Origin: Candidatus Omnitrophota bacterium
GTDB lineage: Bacteria; Omnitrophota; Gorgyraeia; Gygaellales; Profunditerraquicolaceae
DNA length: 46,022 bases
Assembly: GCA_003644385.1 (NCBI GenBank)
Contig: QNCD01000004.1
Span: forward strand, 1 to 46,022
Direction of reading: 5' to 3'
Part shown: one piece after another, positions 8,615 through 17,938 of the stretch
Numbering within the stretch: the first letter of the stretch is position 1
Layout: every line of letters begins with the position of its first letter
Position numbers and translations under genes: made by a program
Notes under the pieces: model-generated
The model's database searches: none
What the model was told of the DNA's origin: nothing
What the model saw: the letters and a program-made list of their open reading frames with translations, nothing else

Positions 8615-9857
8615 TTATATACCTTTTGATTTCTTTTAAAATCGCGCTTTTTGCTTTTATGCTTTTTTTATGATTTTTTCTTAATTTTAACTCTAACTTA
8701 TTGTTCTTTAAAGATTCGCGGCCTACCACCACCTGTAACGGGATCCCCAGAAGGTCGGCGTCTTTAAATTTTACTCCTGCGCGTTCATCGCGGTCGTCAA
8801 ATAATACTTCAATTTTTTCTTTTAAAAGCTCCTTATAAACCGAAAAAGCCGCCTTCTTGATCTTTTTATCGGTAATATCAAGCGGCAGTATTATCACGCT
8901 GTAAGGAGCTATTTCTCCAGGCCAGATAATACCGTCTTTATCTGAATTTTGTTCGATTATTGCCGAAATCAGACGCGAGACTCCGATACCATAACAACCC
9001 ATAATTACTGGCTTAAGAGTTCCTTTGGCATCCAGGAAATTCGCCCCCAGGCTAGAAGAATATTTAGTGCCCAATTGAAAAATATGCCCTACTTCGATAG
9101 TATTTATTTTTTCTAACCTGGTACTGCATTTTGAACAATTTTCACCTCCGCCTTCCTTATACGCCTGGGTAAATTTGCACTCAGGGCAACTAAGTACCAC
9201 GTCTTCGCCGCTTTCAGCAGGAACCATAAACTCATGAGATAAACTTCCGCCCATTACGCCCGGATCCGCAGCTACGGTCAAAAAATTTAACCCGCACCTC
9301 TTAAATATATTATTATAGGCCTTATGCATTGCTTTATAATTCTTATTTAAACCTTCTTCATCCTTATCAAAACTATAGGCATCTTTCATTATAAACTCAC
9401 ATGCTCTTACCGGGCCAAACCTGGGACGAACCTCATCACGAAATTTGGTCTGTATCTGATATAAGACCAAAGGCAATTGTTTGTAAGAAGAAATGTAACC
9501 GGCAACTAAATCCGTAATTACCTCTTCGTGAGTAGGACCCAAACATACATTCCTGCCTCTGCGGTCGGTAAACCTGACCATTACCTCACCCATATCTGTA
9601 TCCCGGCCGGAACGCATCCAGAGTTCTCTAGGCTGTAATGCCGCAAGTAGTAATTCGCTTGCTCCGGCGGCCTCCATTTCCTGGCGCACTATCTTCTCTA
9701 TATTATTTAATACTTTTAATCCCAGGGGCAAATATGAATATACACCTGCCATAAGCATACGCATTAATCCGGCCCTGAGTAAGAGTTGATGGCTGACAGA
9801 CTCTGCTTCCTGGGGTATTTCTTTCAATGTCGGAATAAGCGTTTTTGACCAAAACAT
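8607..9857 (-). CDS. proS: Prolyl-tRNA synthetase, short form lacking the INS editing insertion
   Basis: GLMRMLMAGVYSYLPLGLKVLNNIE, GPTHEEVITDLVAGYISSYKQLPLVLYQIQTKFRDEVRPRFGPVRACEFIMKDAYSFD; 416 aa. Confidence 0.94.
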   Translation of the reverse strand: MFWSKTLIPTLKEIPQEAESVSHQLLLRAGLMRMLMAGVYSYLPLGLKVLNNIEKIVRQEMEAAGASELLLAALQPRELWMRSGRDTDMGEVMVRFTDRRGRNVCLGPTHEEVITDLVAGYISSYKQLPLVLYQIQTKFRDEVRPRFGPVRACEFIMKDAYSFDKDEEGLNKNYKAMHKAYNNIFKRCGLNFLTVAADPGVMGGSLSHEFMVPAESGEDVVLSCPECKFTQAYKEGGGENCSKCSTRLEKINTIEVGHIFQLGTKYSSSLGANFLDAKGTLKPVIMGCYGIGVSRLISAIIEQNSDKDGIIWPGEIAPYSVIILPLDITDKKIKKAAFSVYKELLKEKIEVLFDDRDERAGVKFKDADLLGIPLQVVVGRESLKNNKLELKLRKNHKKSIKAKSAILKEIKRYING

Positions 9858-9874
9858 ATAAGTCCTCTGTTGAT

Positions 9875-10966
9875 TTAAGCTTTATAAAATTGTTTTATTT
9901 CGGTTAATAATAAATCTGCGCAACGGTTATGGGAAATCTTTTTTATGGGCCTACCTTTTTTGAATAATAACCCCTCTCTTTTACCGAATGCCAATCCAAT
10001 ATCAGCTTCTTTTGCTTCGCCGGGACCGTTGACTACGCAACCCATTACCGCTACCTTTAATGGCCTTCCGGTACGGAGTACAGAGTACGGAGCACAAAGC
10101 TTTCTTTCTAAATCTTTGACTATTTTTACTAGATTGGCTTCGCAGCGGCCGCAGGTAGGACAACTGATAATCTCAAAACCGCTAAAACAACGCAGCCCCA
10201 AAGTCTCTAAAATTACCTTGGCTGCCTTGACTTCTTCAGCCGGTTTTTCGGTAAGAGATACCCTTATTGTATCACCGATACCCTCTAATAGCAACGAACT
10301 TATTGCAATAGCAGATTTTATTATCCCGCGCTGCTGGCCACCGCTAGCTGTCACTCCCAGATGAAAAGGGTAATCGCAAATTTCTGTCATTTGCCGATAT
10401 GATTCCATAGTGCTGAATATATCTGAGGTCTTAAGAGAAACTACAATATCGTTAAAACCAACTTTTTCAAGTATCTTTATGTAATTCACAGCGGCTTTAA
10501 CCATAATACCTGCTATTGGCCTCTGATTAACGAATATATTCTTTATGCCGGGTAAGGAGCCGGAATTCAGGCCTACCCTGATAGGTATACCGGCGTTTTT
10601 TGCCTCTCTGGCTATCTGGCGGACTTGTTCTTTTTTATAAATATTACCCGGATTTAACCTGATTTTATCTACGCCGTTATCTATCGCCAAAAGCGCCAGG
10701 CGCCAGTCAAAATGAATATCGGCAACCAGAGGAATTTTAGACTTTTGTTTAATTTTCTTTAATGCCTTTACATCAGTCTGGTCTTTGACTGCTAAGCGCA
10801 CGATCTCGCATCCCGTAGTTTCCAGTTCTTTAAGCTGTATCAGGGTGTTTTTGAGGTCGCTGGCTTTAGTTTTGAGCATAGACTGCACAGCAACCGGATT
10901 ATTGCCTCCGATGGCAATATTACCGACTTTTATAACCCTGGTTTTTCGCTTTTTAGTTTTAATCAT
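9875..10966 (-). CDS. ispG: 4-hydroxy-3-methylbut-2-enyl diphosphate synthase
   Basis: NPVAVQSMLKTKASD, PLVADIHFDWRLAL, CPTCGRCEANL, MGCVVNGPGEAKEADIG. Confidence 0.95.
   Translation of the reverse strand: MIKTKKRKTRVIKVGNIAIGGNNPVAVQSMLKTKASDLKNTLIQLKELETTGCEIVRLAVKDQTDVKALKKIKQKSKIPLVADIHFDWRLALLAIDNGVDKIRLNPGNIYKKEQVRQIAREAKNAGIPIRVGLNSGSLPGIKNIFVNQRPIAGIMVKAAVNYIKILEKVGFNDIVVSLKTSDIFSTMESYRQMTEICDYPFHLGVTASGGQQRGIIKSAIAISSLLLEGIGDTIRVSLTEKPAEEVKAAKVILETLGLRCFSGFEIISCPTCGRCEANLVKIVKDLERKLCAPYSVLRTGRPLKVAVMGCVVNGPGEAKEADIGLAFGKREGLLFKKGRPIKKISHNRCADLLLTEIKQFYKA
10070..10095. repeat. Heptamer tandem repeat GTACGGA inside ispG
   Basis: gtacgga gtacaga gtacgga gcac. Confidence 0.7.
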
Positions 10967-12045
10967 TTACTAAAAAAATCTGCGATTCTTTCTCCGAAGA
11001 ATCTGACAATATCATTATAAGTTACAAATAAAGCCAGTGTTATAATAGCGCTTAAGCCCACCTGAGTAATAATGCGTTCTGTCTTTAGGCTTAAAGCCCT
11101 GCCTCTTAATTTTTCTATTATCAAAAATAAAAGATGGCCGCCGTCAAGTACCGGGATAGGTAAAAGATTAAATATTGCCAGGCTTGTGCTCAAAACAGCA
11201 ACTAATTGTAAAACAGCAACAAGCCCTATCTGAGTCGCTTTGGAAGTTATATAGAATATACCTAACGGACCAGTTACCGACTCGCGCATCGATAATCTGC
11301 CGGTAATCATTCTTCCCAGGGCACGGTAGGTAATCGCTGTTAAATTCCATGTCCTATTCAATGCCAGGTTAAAAGATTCTAAAAAACCCTGCCTGACTGT
11401 CACCACTTCATCCGAAGCAACAATACCAAGCATGCCTATAGAACGGCCCTCTCCGAATATATCATTAACTTCTTTTGATTTTATCTGAACGCTAAAATCA
11501 TATTTTTCATCTTTCCTGAGCACGGAAATCTCGACACTGGCACCTGATTTCTGCTTTTGAATTATTTCCTGAAGCTGGTGCCAATACTGTATTTCTTTGC
11601 CGTTAATAGCCGTAATCCTATCTCCTGTTTTAATACCTGCTTCCTGCGCTCCAAAGCCTTGGACTAAATCGCCCACCTTTGTGGTAAGGGTAGGATACCC
11701 TGTAAAAAAAATCAGCCAGAAAAATAAAAAACCTAGAATATAATTTAATAAAGGTCCGCAAAAAATTATTTTAGCGCGCTTGCCTACTGGCTGACTAAGA
11801 TATTCATCAGGGTGTCCTTTAAATTCCTCTCTATCATCACCCGCTAATTTTACATATCCCCCCAGAGGAATCACGCTAAGGCTATACTCGGTTTCGTTTT
11901 TTTTCTTTGTAAACAATCGCGGTCCAAAACCTATAGAAAACCTTTCTACTCTGACCCCCGAACGTTTAGCTGCAAGAAGATGGCCGAATTCATGAACAAT
12001 AATCAAAACCCCTAAGATAATTATAAAAACAAGTATACTAAGCAT
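10963..12045 (-). CDS. rseP: Site-2 protease RseP, PDZ-containing
   Basis: ILIIVHEFGHLLAAKRSGVRVERFSIGFGP (HExxH), GGYVKLAGDD, NLLPIPVLDGGHLLF. Confidence 0.95.
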   Translation of the reverse strand: MLSILVFIIILGVLIIVHEFGHLLAAKRSGVRVERFSIGFGPRLFTKKKNETEYSLSVIPLGGYVKLAGDDREEFKGHPDEYLSQPVGKRAKIIFCGPLLNYILGFLFFWLIFFTGYPTLTTKVGDLVQGFGAQEAGIKTGDRITAINGKEIQYWHQLQEIIQKQKSGASVEISVLRKDEKYDFSVQIKSKEVNDIFGEGRSIGMLGIVASDEVVTVRQGFLESFNLALNRTWNLTAITYRALGRMITGRLSMRESVTGPLGIFYITSKATQIGLVAVLQLVAVLSTSLAIFNLLPIPVLDGGHLLFLIIEKLRGRALSLKTERIITQVGLSAIITLALFVTYNDIVRFFGERIADFFSK

Positions 12046-12048
12046 AAA

Positions 12049-13203
12049 CTATCCTAACCTTTCAGCTTCACGGGCAGCCTCTATTCTCGCCCAGATATCG
12101 GCATCCAGAATATCTTCCAAATACGGCCTAGCTTTATTTTTATGCCTGTGCATTACTCTTTTGATGATTTCCGGTATAGAACCGAATTTTATCCTCTTTT
12201 TTAAAAACTCATCCACCGCTACTTCATTAGCCGCATTTAATACCGTTGGAAGTGTCCCTCCTTCGTATGCTGCCAGATAAGCTAATTTTAAGCAGGGAAA
12301 TTTCTTATAATCCGGCTCTTCAAAATTAAGTTTTTTAAGCTTAAAGAAATCGATTCCGGGTAAGCGATTAATTAGCCTTTCCGGGTAAGAAAGGGCATAT
12401 TGTATGGGAATCCGCATATCGGTAACCGATAATTGAGCCATAATCACCCCGTCGACAAATTCCACCATGGAGTGGATTATCGCTTCGGGATGAATGAGCA
12501 CTTTTATCTTTTCTGGCGCTACATTAAACAAGTACATTGCCTCTAAAACTTCCAGGCCCTTATTCATCAGAGTCGCGGAGTCAACGGTAATTTTCTTCCC
12601 CATCTTCCATCTGGGATGATTCAAAACCCTGTTTATGGATATGTTTTTGAGCTTTTTTTCAGGAGCCCCTCTTAACGGCCCGCCTGAAGCAGTCAAATAA
12701 ATAACCTTTAATCTGTCCGGATCCTGGCCGTTGAGGCACTGCCATATTGCCGATTGTTCGCTGTCTATAGGCAAAAGTTTTACTTTATTTTTTGCTACTT
12801 TCTTCATCAGGACCGGTCCAGCCATCACTAGCGCCTCTTTGTTCGCCAAGGCCACATCCATACCTTTTTCAACCGCGGCCAATAACGGAAAAAATGCCTC
12901 TGTCCCGCCTATAGCTAAGACTATAATGTCCGCATTGCTTTTACGGATTAACTGGAGTAATCCGGTTTCTCCCTGAAAAATCTTAACTTTATTTTTTAAT
13001 CTTTTTTTTAAACTTAAGGCAGAATCTTTATTTCTTACGCAGGATGAGCCGATTGAAAATTGCTTTATCTGTTTATGTAAAATTGCGATGTTGGAATTAG
13101 TGCTTAAACCTACGACCCGAAAGCGGCCGGGGAAACTTTTTACCACATCCAGCGTACTCTGCCCTATTGAACCGGTTGAACCTAATATAGCGATTTTTTT
13201 CAT
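12049..13203 (-). CDS. dxr: 1-deoxy-D-xylulose 5-phosphate reductoisomerase
   Basis: IAILGSTGSIGQSTLDVV, ALANKEALVMAG, TLMNKGLEVLEAMYLF, NAANEVAVDEFL. Confidence 0.96.
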   Translation of the reverse strand: MKKIAILGSTGSIGQSTLDVVKSFPGRFRVVGLSTNSNIAILHKQIKQFSIGSSCVRNKDSALSLKKRLKNKVKIFQGETGLLQLIRKSNADIIVLAIGGTEAFFPLLAAVEKGMDVALANKEALVMAGPVLMKKVAKNKVKLLPIDSEQSAIWQCLNGQDPDRLKVIYLTASGGPLRGAPEKKLKNISINRVLNHPRWKMGKKITVDSATLMNKGLEVLEAMYLFNVAPEKIKVLIHPEAIIHSMVEFVDGVIMAQLSVTDMRIPIQYALSYPERLINRLPGIDFFKLKKLNFEEPDYKKFPCLKLAYLAAYEGGTLPTVLNAANEVAVDEFLKKRIKFGSIPEIIKRVMHRHKNKARPYLEDILDADIWARIEAAREAERLG

Positions 13204-13994
13204 TTAAAAATTATGCTTAAGTAGAAATAAAAGACCGGCGCCGTAAAAAGCAGGCTATCCATTGAATCCAATACCCCACCCAAACCTGGAAAGAGCCTGC
13301 CGGAATCTTTTACCTGGCAGTCCCGCTTAATCAAAGATTCGGATAAATCTCCCAGCTGGCCGATAAGGCCTAAGAATATCCCCAAAAATAAAAGATGCGC
13401 AAAAGAAAAATTTAGAAAGGGGCTTGAGGCAATAGCGCCCAAGAGGCTGAAAAATAAACCTCCCGCTGCTCCCTCAAGGGTTTTCTTGGGGCTTATGCGG
13501 GGTATTAAGAATGTCTTTCCAAAGCGCGAACCAATCAGATATGCCCCGATATCCCCCCCTTTTGTAATCAATAACAATGCTGCCACTAATCCGCTTCCTC
13601 CGGGAAAATATCTTATTCTGATTAGAAAACTGAAAAACCAAGAGACATAAAGTATCCCGAAAATGGTGGCGGAAATATCCGCAACTACGCCGGAATTCTC
13701 GCGGCGCCTGAATTGCATAAGGATTAAGAACAATAACCCTAAAACAATAAATAATAATTCCCAGCTTTTGTTAAGCTCGAAACGGAAAATCAGAGAAAGT
13801 GGAATTATACTGCCCATAACAATGCCGAAATATTTGTAGCTGATTATTCGCTTATTTTCCAGCATCGCAAAAAACTCATAAAGACCGAAAATAATAAAAA
13901 GAGTAGCCAATAATCCAAAGAGCCAGTTTATAAAAAGACTGGCAATAATTATGATGATAAGGATTATCGAACTGATTATTCTTTTTGTAAGCAT
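13200..13994 (-). CDS. cdsA: Phosphatidate cytidylyltransferase
   Basis: TM-rich; IGQLGDLSESLIKRDCQVKDSGRLFPGLGGVLDSMDSLLFTAPVFYFYL. Confidence 0.93.
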   Translation of the reverse strand: MLTKRIISSIILIIIIIASLFINWLFGLLATLFIIFGLYEFFAMLENKRIISYKYFGIVMGSIIPLSLIFRFELNKSWELLFIVLGLLFLILMQFRRRENSGVVADISATIFGILYVSWFFSFLIRIRYFPGGSGLVAALLLITKGGDIGAYLIGSRFGKTFLIPRISPKKTLEGAAGGLFFSLLGAIASSPFLNFSFAHLLFLGIFLGLIGQLGDLSESLIKRDCQVKDSGRLFPGLGGVLDSMDSLLFTAPVFYFYLSIIFK

Positions 13995-14695
13995 AGCGCA
14001 CCGTACCTGCGTTCCCTTTCCTGGTAAGCCTCTATTGCTTTTTTAAAATCTTCAATTTTAAAATCAGGCCAGTATTTTTTAATAAAATACAACTCTGTGT
14101 ACGAAATCTGCCAGAGTAAAAAATTGCTGATTCGGAACTCTCCGCTGGTGCGGATTAAAAGGTCAGGGTCCGGCAAACCTTGAGTATAAAAAAATTGGCT
14201 GAATTTTTCCGCGTCTAAATCTTCTATCCGCGCCTGGCCTTTTTGCACTAAACGGCTGAATTTCTTTGCCGCATCCACAATCTCCTGCCTGCTGCCGTAA
14301 TTTAAGGCTAAAACCAGCGTGAGGCCGGTGTTATCATGCGTTAGCTTCTCTACGTTTTCAATTTTTTTCTGAAGGAACTTAGGCAGCGGGGCCCCTCTTC
14401 CTATTACTTTCAACCTGGTATTATTTTTCATTAATTCCTTAGGTTGGCGGTCTAAAAAATTAGCCAGGCTCTTCATAAGCATATTGACTTCTTTTTTCGG
14501 CCTCAACCAGTTTTCAGTGGAAAAAGCAAAAAGAGTAAGAACCTTAATTCCTGACTCTTTAGCTTCTCTGACAATTTCCTTAACCCTAGCTATGCCTGCA
14601 CGATGACCGGCGCTGCGGGGAAGACCTCTTTCTTTTGCCCAGCGGCCGTTGCCGTCCATTATTATAGCGATATGCTTGGGAATATTACTTTCCAC
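13976..14695 (-). CDS. uppS: Isoprenyl (undecaprenyl) diphosphate synthase
   Basis: HIAIIMDGNGRWAKERGLPRSAGHRAG, LTLFAFSTENWLRP, DPDLLIRTSGEFRISNFLLWQ. Confidence 0.96.
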   Translation of the reverse strand: MESNIPKHIAIIMDGNGRWAKERGLPRSAGHRAGIARVKEIVREAKESGIKVLTLFAFSTENWLRPKKEVNMLMKSLANFLDRQPKELMKNNTRLKVIGRGAPLPKFLQKKIENVEKLTHDNTGLTLVLALNYGSRQEIVDAAKKFSRLVQKGQARIEDLDAEKFSQFFYTQGLPDPDLLIRTSGEFRISNFLLWQISYTELYFIKKYWPDFKIEDFKKAIEAYQERERRYGALCLQKE

Positions 14696-14722
14696 TTATC
14701 CTTACCTTAAATTAAAATAATG

Positions 14723-14781
14723 AGCTTTTTGGCTTTTAAGCCTCTGGCTGGGACTGCCAAAAAGCTTATAACCAAGAGGCT
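14723..14781 (-). promoter_or_regulatory. Interleaved inverted repeats (H-type pseudoknot topology) in the uppS leader / downstream of GH57 gene
   Basis: AGCTTTTTGGC 14723-14733 with GCCAAAAAGCT 14756-14766; AGCCTCT 14739-14745 with AGAGGCT 14775-14781. Confidence 0.55.
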
Positions 14782-14783
14782 CC

Positions 14784-16361
14784 CTATTGATGCAGCCGAT
14801 AGTCTAAATCGGGGAATAGGTTATCTTTTGACTCTACGTCCGCAAGCCACTGAATATCTATAGAATTGGCTTTGACATCTTCATATAAACGTAGGAATCT
14901 CAAAAGATGATCTTTGGTTCTTTTTATAGCGTAACTTGTATGTGTCCCTGTGCTCAATATAAACGCCCAGTCTGAACTCTGTGCTAATAAAAGTTCTCTT
15001 AAGGCCTGATTTAAGGCCCGCCTGAGCAGGCCGTCAGCAGAAGGGAAACTCTTTGCTAATTCCGTCATCTTGAAAGAAGCTTCATGCAGATGCCGGTAAA
15101 TCCAGTCATTTGGGCCCTGCAGCCAAATCTCGCTGTAACCTTTCCATCCCCAACTTGATAATGAAGGAGTAATCGCCTGATTACGCGGATTTTCGAATAA
15201 ATATTCCGAAGGGGTAATCATTTTGATAATATTCTGGTCAAAAGCAAATTTCCTGAAAAGAAAATCCAGCCACATCGGCCCCTCATACCACCAATGCCCG
15301 AATAACTCTGCGTCATAAGGGGAAACGATTATAGGCTTTCTTTTCATAAAATCAAAAAGATACTCTATCTGCCTTTCGCGGTTAAACATAAAGTTTCCGG
15401 CATGCGAAGCTGCTTTTTCCCGGGCAGCCTCAAAATTATAAGGCTGCTTATTTTCACTTCCGGTAATCCGGTAATATTTTATTCCGGTATTTATACGCAC
15501 GCCATCAGGATGAATATAGGGCTTTATGTATTCATAATCCAGGTCAAAGCCGATATCACGGTAAAATTCTCGGTAATCATGATCTCCGGGGTAGCCTTCT
15601 ACCGAAGACCAGACCTGTTTGGAAGATTCCAAATCTCTTCCAAAACAGGCAATGCCTGTCTTTTTACAGTAAACCGGGGCAAAAACTCCGTATTTGGGCC
15701 GCGGTGTTCCGTGAAGAACGCCGTGGGAATCAGTAAAAAAGTAGCGCAGCCCGACTTCCTTTAAAATCTCATCGCTGCCCGGAACATAGCCGCATTCCGG
15801 AAGCCATATTCCCTGGGGCTTTCTGCCGAATACCCTTTCATACTGGTTAACCGCAACCTTGGTCTGCGCGCGTATTGATTCCGGGCAAACTTCCATCAAA
15901 GGAAAATAACCGTGCGTCGCCGCACAGGTTATAATTTCAAGTTTACCCGCATCCTGAATATTTTTAAAAGCTAAAGTTAAGTTTCTTTTAAATCTTTCAA
16001 AGGTTTCACGCGCCCTGCAGAAGTTATTAAGGTAGGTAATCGCTAAAGACTGGAACTCAGGCTGCCAGCGCGTGCGCTCAACCTCTTTATGCGCAAGCTC
16101 GATAAGTTTATTCAAGTGCTTCAGGTATCTTGCCTGAAGTAATCCGTCTGTAAGCATGGAAATCAATGTCGGGCTCAAAGACATGGTAACCCTAAAATCA
16201 ACTTTATCCTCCAATAGCTTCTCGTATACCCAAATAAGAGGGATATAAGTTTCAGTAATCGCTTCGTAAAGCCAGTCCTCCTCCAGAAAATCTTCGTACT
16301 CAGGATGCCTTACAAAAGGAAGATGGCTGTGTAAAACCAGGCAAAAATAACCTTTCTGCAT
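14784..16361 (-). CDS. Glycoside hydrolase family 57 / DUF1957 1,4-alpha-glucan branching enzyme-type protein
   Basis: GYFCLVLHSHLPFVRHPEYEDFLEEDWLYEAITETYIPL, GIWLPECGYVPG, SPYDAELFGHWWYEGP. Confidence 0.9.
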   Translation of the reverse strand: MQKGYFCLVLHSHLPFVRHPEYEDFLEEDWLYEAITETYIPLIWVYEKLLEDKVDFRVTMSLSPTLISMLTDGLLQARYLKHLNKLIELAHKEVERTRWQPEFQSLAITYLNNFCRARETFERFKRNLTLAFKNIQDAGKLEIITCAATHGYFPLMEVCPESIRAQTKVAVNQYERVFGRKPQGIWLPECGYVPGSDEILKEVGLRYFFTDSHGVLHGTPRPKYGVFAPVYCKKTGIACFGRDLESSKQVWSSVEGYPGDHDYREFYRDIGFDLDYEYIKPYIHPDGVRINTGIKYYRITGSENKQPYNFEAAREKAASHAGNFMFNRERQIEYLFDFMKRKPIIVSPYDAELFGHWWYEGPMWLDFLFRKFAFDQNIIKMITPSEYLFENPRNQAITPSLSSWGWKGYSEIWLQGPNDWIYRHLHEASFKMTELAKSFPSADGLLRRALNQALRELLLAQSSDWAFILSTGTHTSYAIKRTKDHLLRFLRLYEDVKANSIDIQWLADVESKDNLFPDLDYRLHQ

Positions 16362-16419
16362 ACAACTCCTTTATTTAGTTATTATTATGCGCTATTTGTA
16401 CTGATTGCGTAGGCTCGAG

Positions 16420-17430
16420 TTACTTGGTTTCCTTATTCACAATCGGGGTAATTTTACGCTCTTCCTCTTTATCGGCAGATATTGCTTTGACGGGTATAAC
16501 CTGTTTTCCGTTAGGAAGGGCAAAACGTAAAGTAAAAGTCCCGTCAGGCCTTAATTGTATGGGCTTATCTTGTACAAACACGGCTGCATCAGGCTCGGTT
16601 GCTCCATATACAATCAATTCTGTATTTACCACCAACCAAAATTTTCTTTCTTTTGGTTTTTGCATCGGGCTGCTCGGCGAAGCAAGCGCGCCGGAAAAAA
16701 GCTGTCTTTTTATTCTTTCCTGCCAAGCTTTTCCGATGGGAGAACTGCGCCCTAATCCGAAACCAATGCCATAAAGCCGGGCAAACATCTCCTCCGGTAT
16801 CATCCATTCCTCATCGGTAATCCAGCAAGGCCCTTCAATAGGAGTGGTTACGGTATTGGAGCGCACTATGGTAATAAACCTGCCTCCAGGCAACAATAGC
16901 CCTAGATCTACACACCAGGATTTTCCCGGCCCCTGGGTATCGACATACCAATTGTTGGAATAGTCGTTTATCTCGACGTCAAAAAAACTGTTGGCATTAC
17001 TGCCGTCAAATACGATGTAGCTGACGTCGTAAACACGCAATACTCTCTTTGCTTTATAAAATTCATCACACAGTTCATCTCTTAACCTATTCCAGGTATC
17101 GCTGGTTACTTCCCAGTAAGAATGGATCCAGCGCGGATCACGCACCTGAATGATTATCCTGTTTACTCCGTATCCTATTGGTAATTCCTGAGGCATCATA
17201 CGGACAGCCTTTGTAATCTGGCCGGTATAAAATTTTGTTTTTCTAACAATAGTCTCCTGGGTACCTAAAATTTCCTCTTTTGGCTTGGCTGTTTCTTTCT
17301 TGGCTGTTTTCCTGCCAAATAATTTTTCCGTTATAGACTTAGAGACAGGCTTCTTGTTCACATCGGACAAAGAGGCATTTTTGTCCTTTTGGGAGATACT
17401 TTTTAATCTTTCTCTTATTTTTCGCAACAT
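16420..17430 (-). CDS. DUF4912 domain protein
   Basis: IIQVRDPRWIHSYWEVTSDTW, GRFITIVRSNTVTTP..., FGLGRSSP; adjacent to GH57. Confidence 0.8.
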   Translation of the reverse strand: MLRKIRERLKSISQKDKNASLSDVNKKPVSKSITEKLFGRKTAKKETAKPKEEILGTQETIVRKTKFYTGQITKAVRMMPQELPIGYGVNRIIIQVRDPRWIHSYWEVTSDTWNRLRDELCDEFYKAKRVLRVYDVSYIVFDGSNANSFFDVEINDYSNNWYVDTQGPGKSWCVDLGLLLPGGRFITIVRSNTVTTPIEGPCWITDEEWMIPEEMFARLYGIGFGLGRSSPIGKAWQERIKRQLFSGALASPSSPMQKPKERKFWLVVNTELIVYGATEPDAAVFVQDKPIQLRPDGTFTLRFALPNGKQVIPVKAISADKEEERKITPIVNKETK

Positions 17431-17460
17431 CCTGCTCCTCCTTTACCTTTTCGTACCAAT

Positions 17461-17488
17461 AAAAAAGGGGAATTATATCCCCTTTTTT
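17461..17488 (-). terminator. Intrinsic (potentially bidirectional) terminator
   Basis: AAAAAAGGGG aattatat CCCCTTTTTT perfect 10-bp inverted repeat with A/T tracts on both sides, downstream of the 17559 stop. Confidence 0.85.
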
Positions 17489-17558
17489 ATAAAAGGTAAT
17501 ATTATCGGCTCCTTTTTACATTTTAATCTTTATAAAGTAACGGTTTAACACAGTAGTA

Positions 17559-17903
17559 TTAATTCTCTTCAGCCTCTTCTTTGATTTCAATTATTTGCTT
17601 GGGATTTTCTTCCTGGTTTTCAGCTGCGAGGTCTTCCTGCCCGAGCGAATCTTTAAGAGATTGATGAGCAGATCTTTCCTCTTCAAGCTCTTTACGGAGT
17701 CTGGCTAACTCTTCTTCGGCGGTTCTTTTCTCCTGGAGGGCCTTATTGATTTTCTCCTCCATATCTAAACGCAAAGAGAGCTCTTTCTCACGCGAGATCC
17801 TCTGACGGTTTGCCTGGCCGCAGGAAGCTACGGTGGAGATAAAAAATATAATTACTAAAATTAATAATATTAAAATCAGTTTATTTTTTGAATCTTCTCT
17901 CAT
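17559..17903 (-). CDS. Small predicted lipoprotein/membrane-anchored coiled-coil protein
   Basis: N-terminal hydrophobic segment ending ...STVASCG, then Glu/Lys-rich heptad-like helix. Confidence 0.65.
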   Translation of the reverse strand: MREDSKNKLILILLILVIIFFISTVASCGQANRQRISREKELSLRLDMEEKINKALQEKRTAEEELARLRKELEEERSAHQSLKDSLGQEDLAAENQEENPKQIIEIKEEAEEN

Positions 17904-17938
17904 ACCTAAATTAGACCTTGGCTGTTATGCTAAAGCGA

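Noticed and set aside
11168-11350. Minus-strand 60-aa ORF
   Set aside because: Entirely inside rseP in another frame; no family features.
16589-16807. Minus-strand 72-aa ORF
   Set aside because: Alternative frame of the DUF4912 gene.
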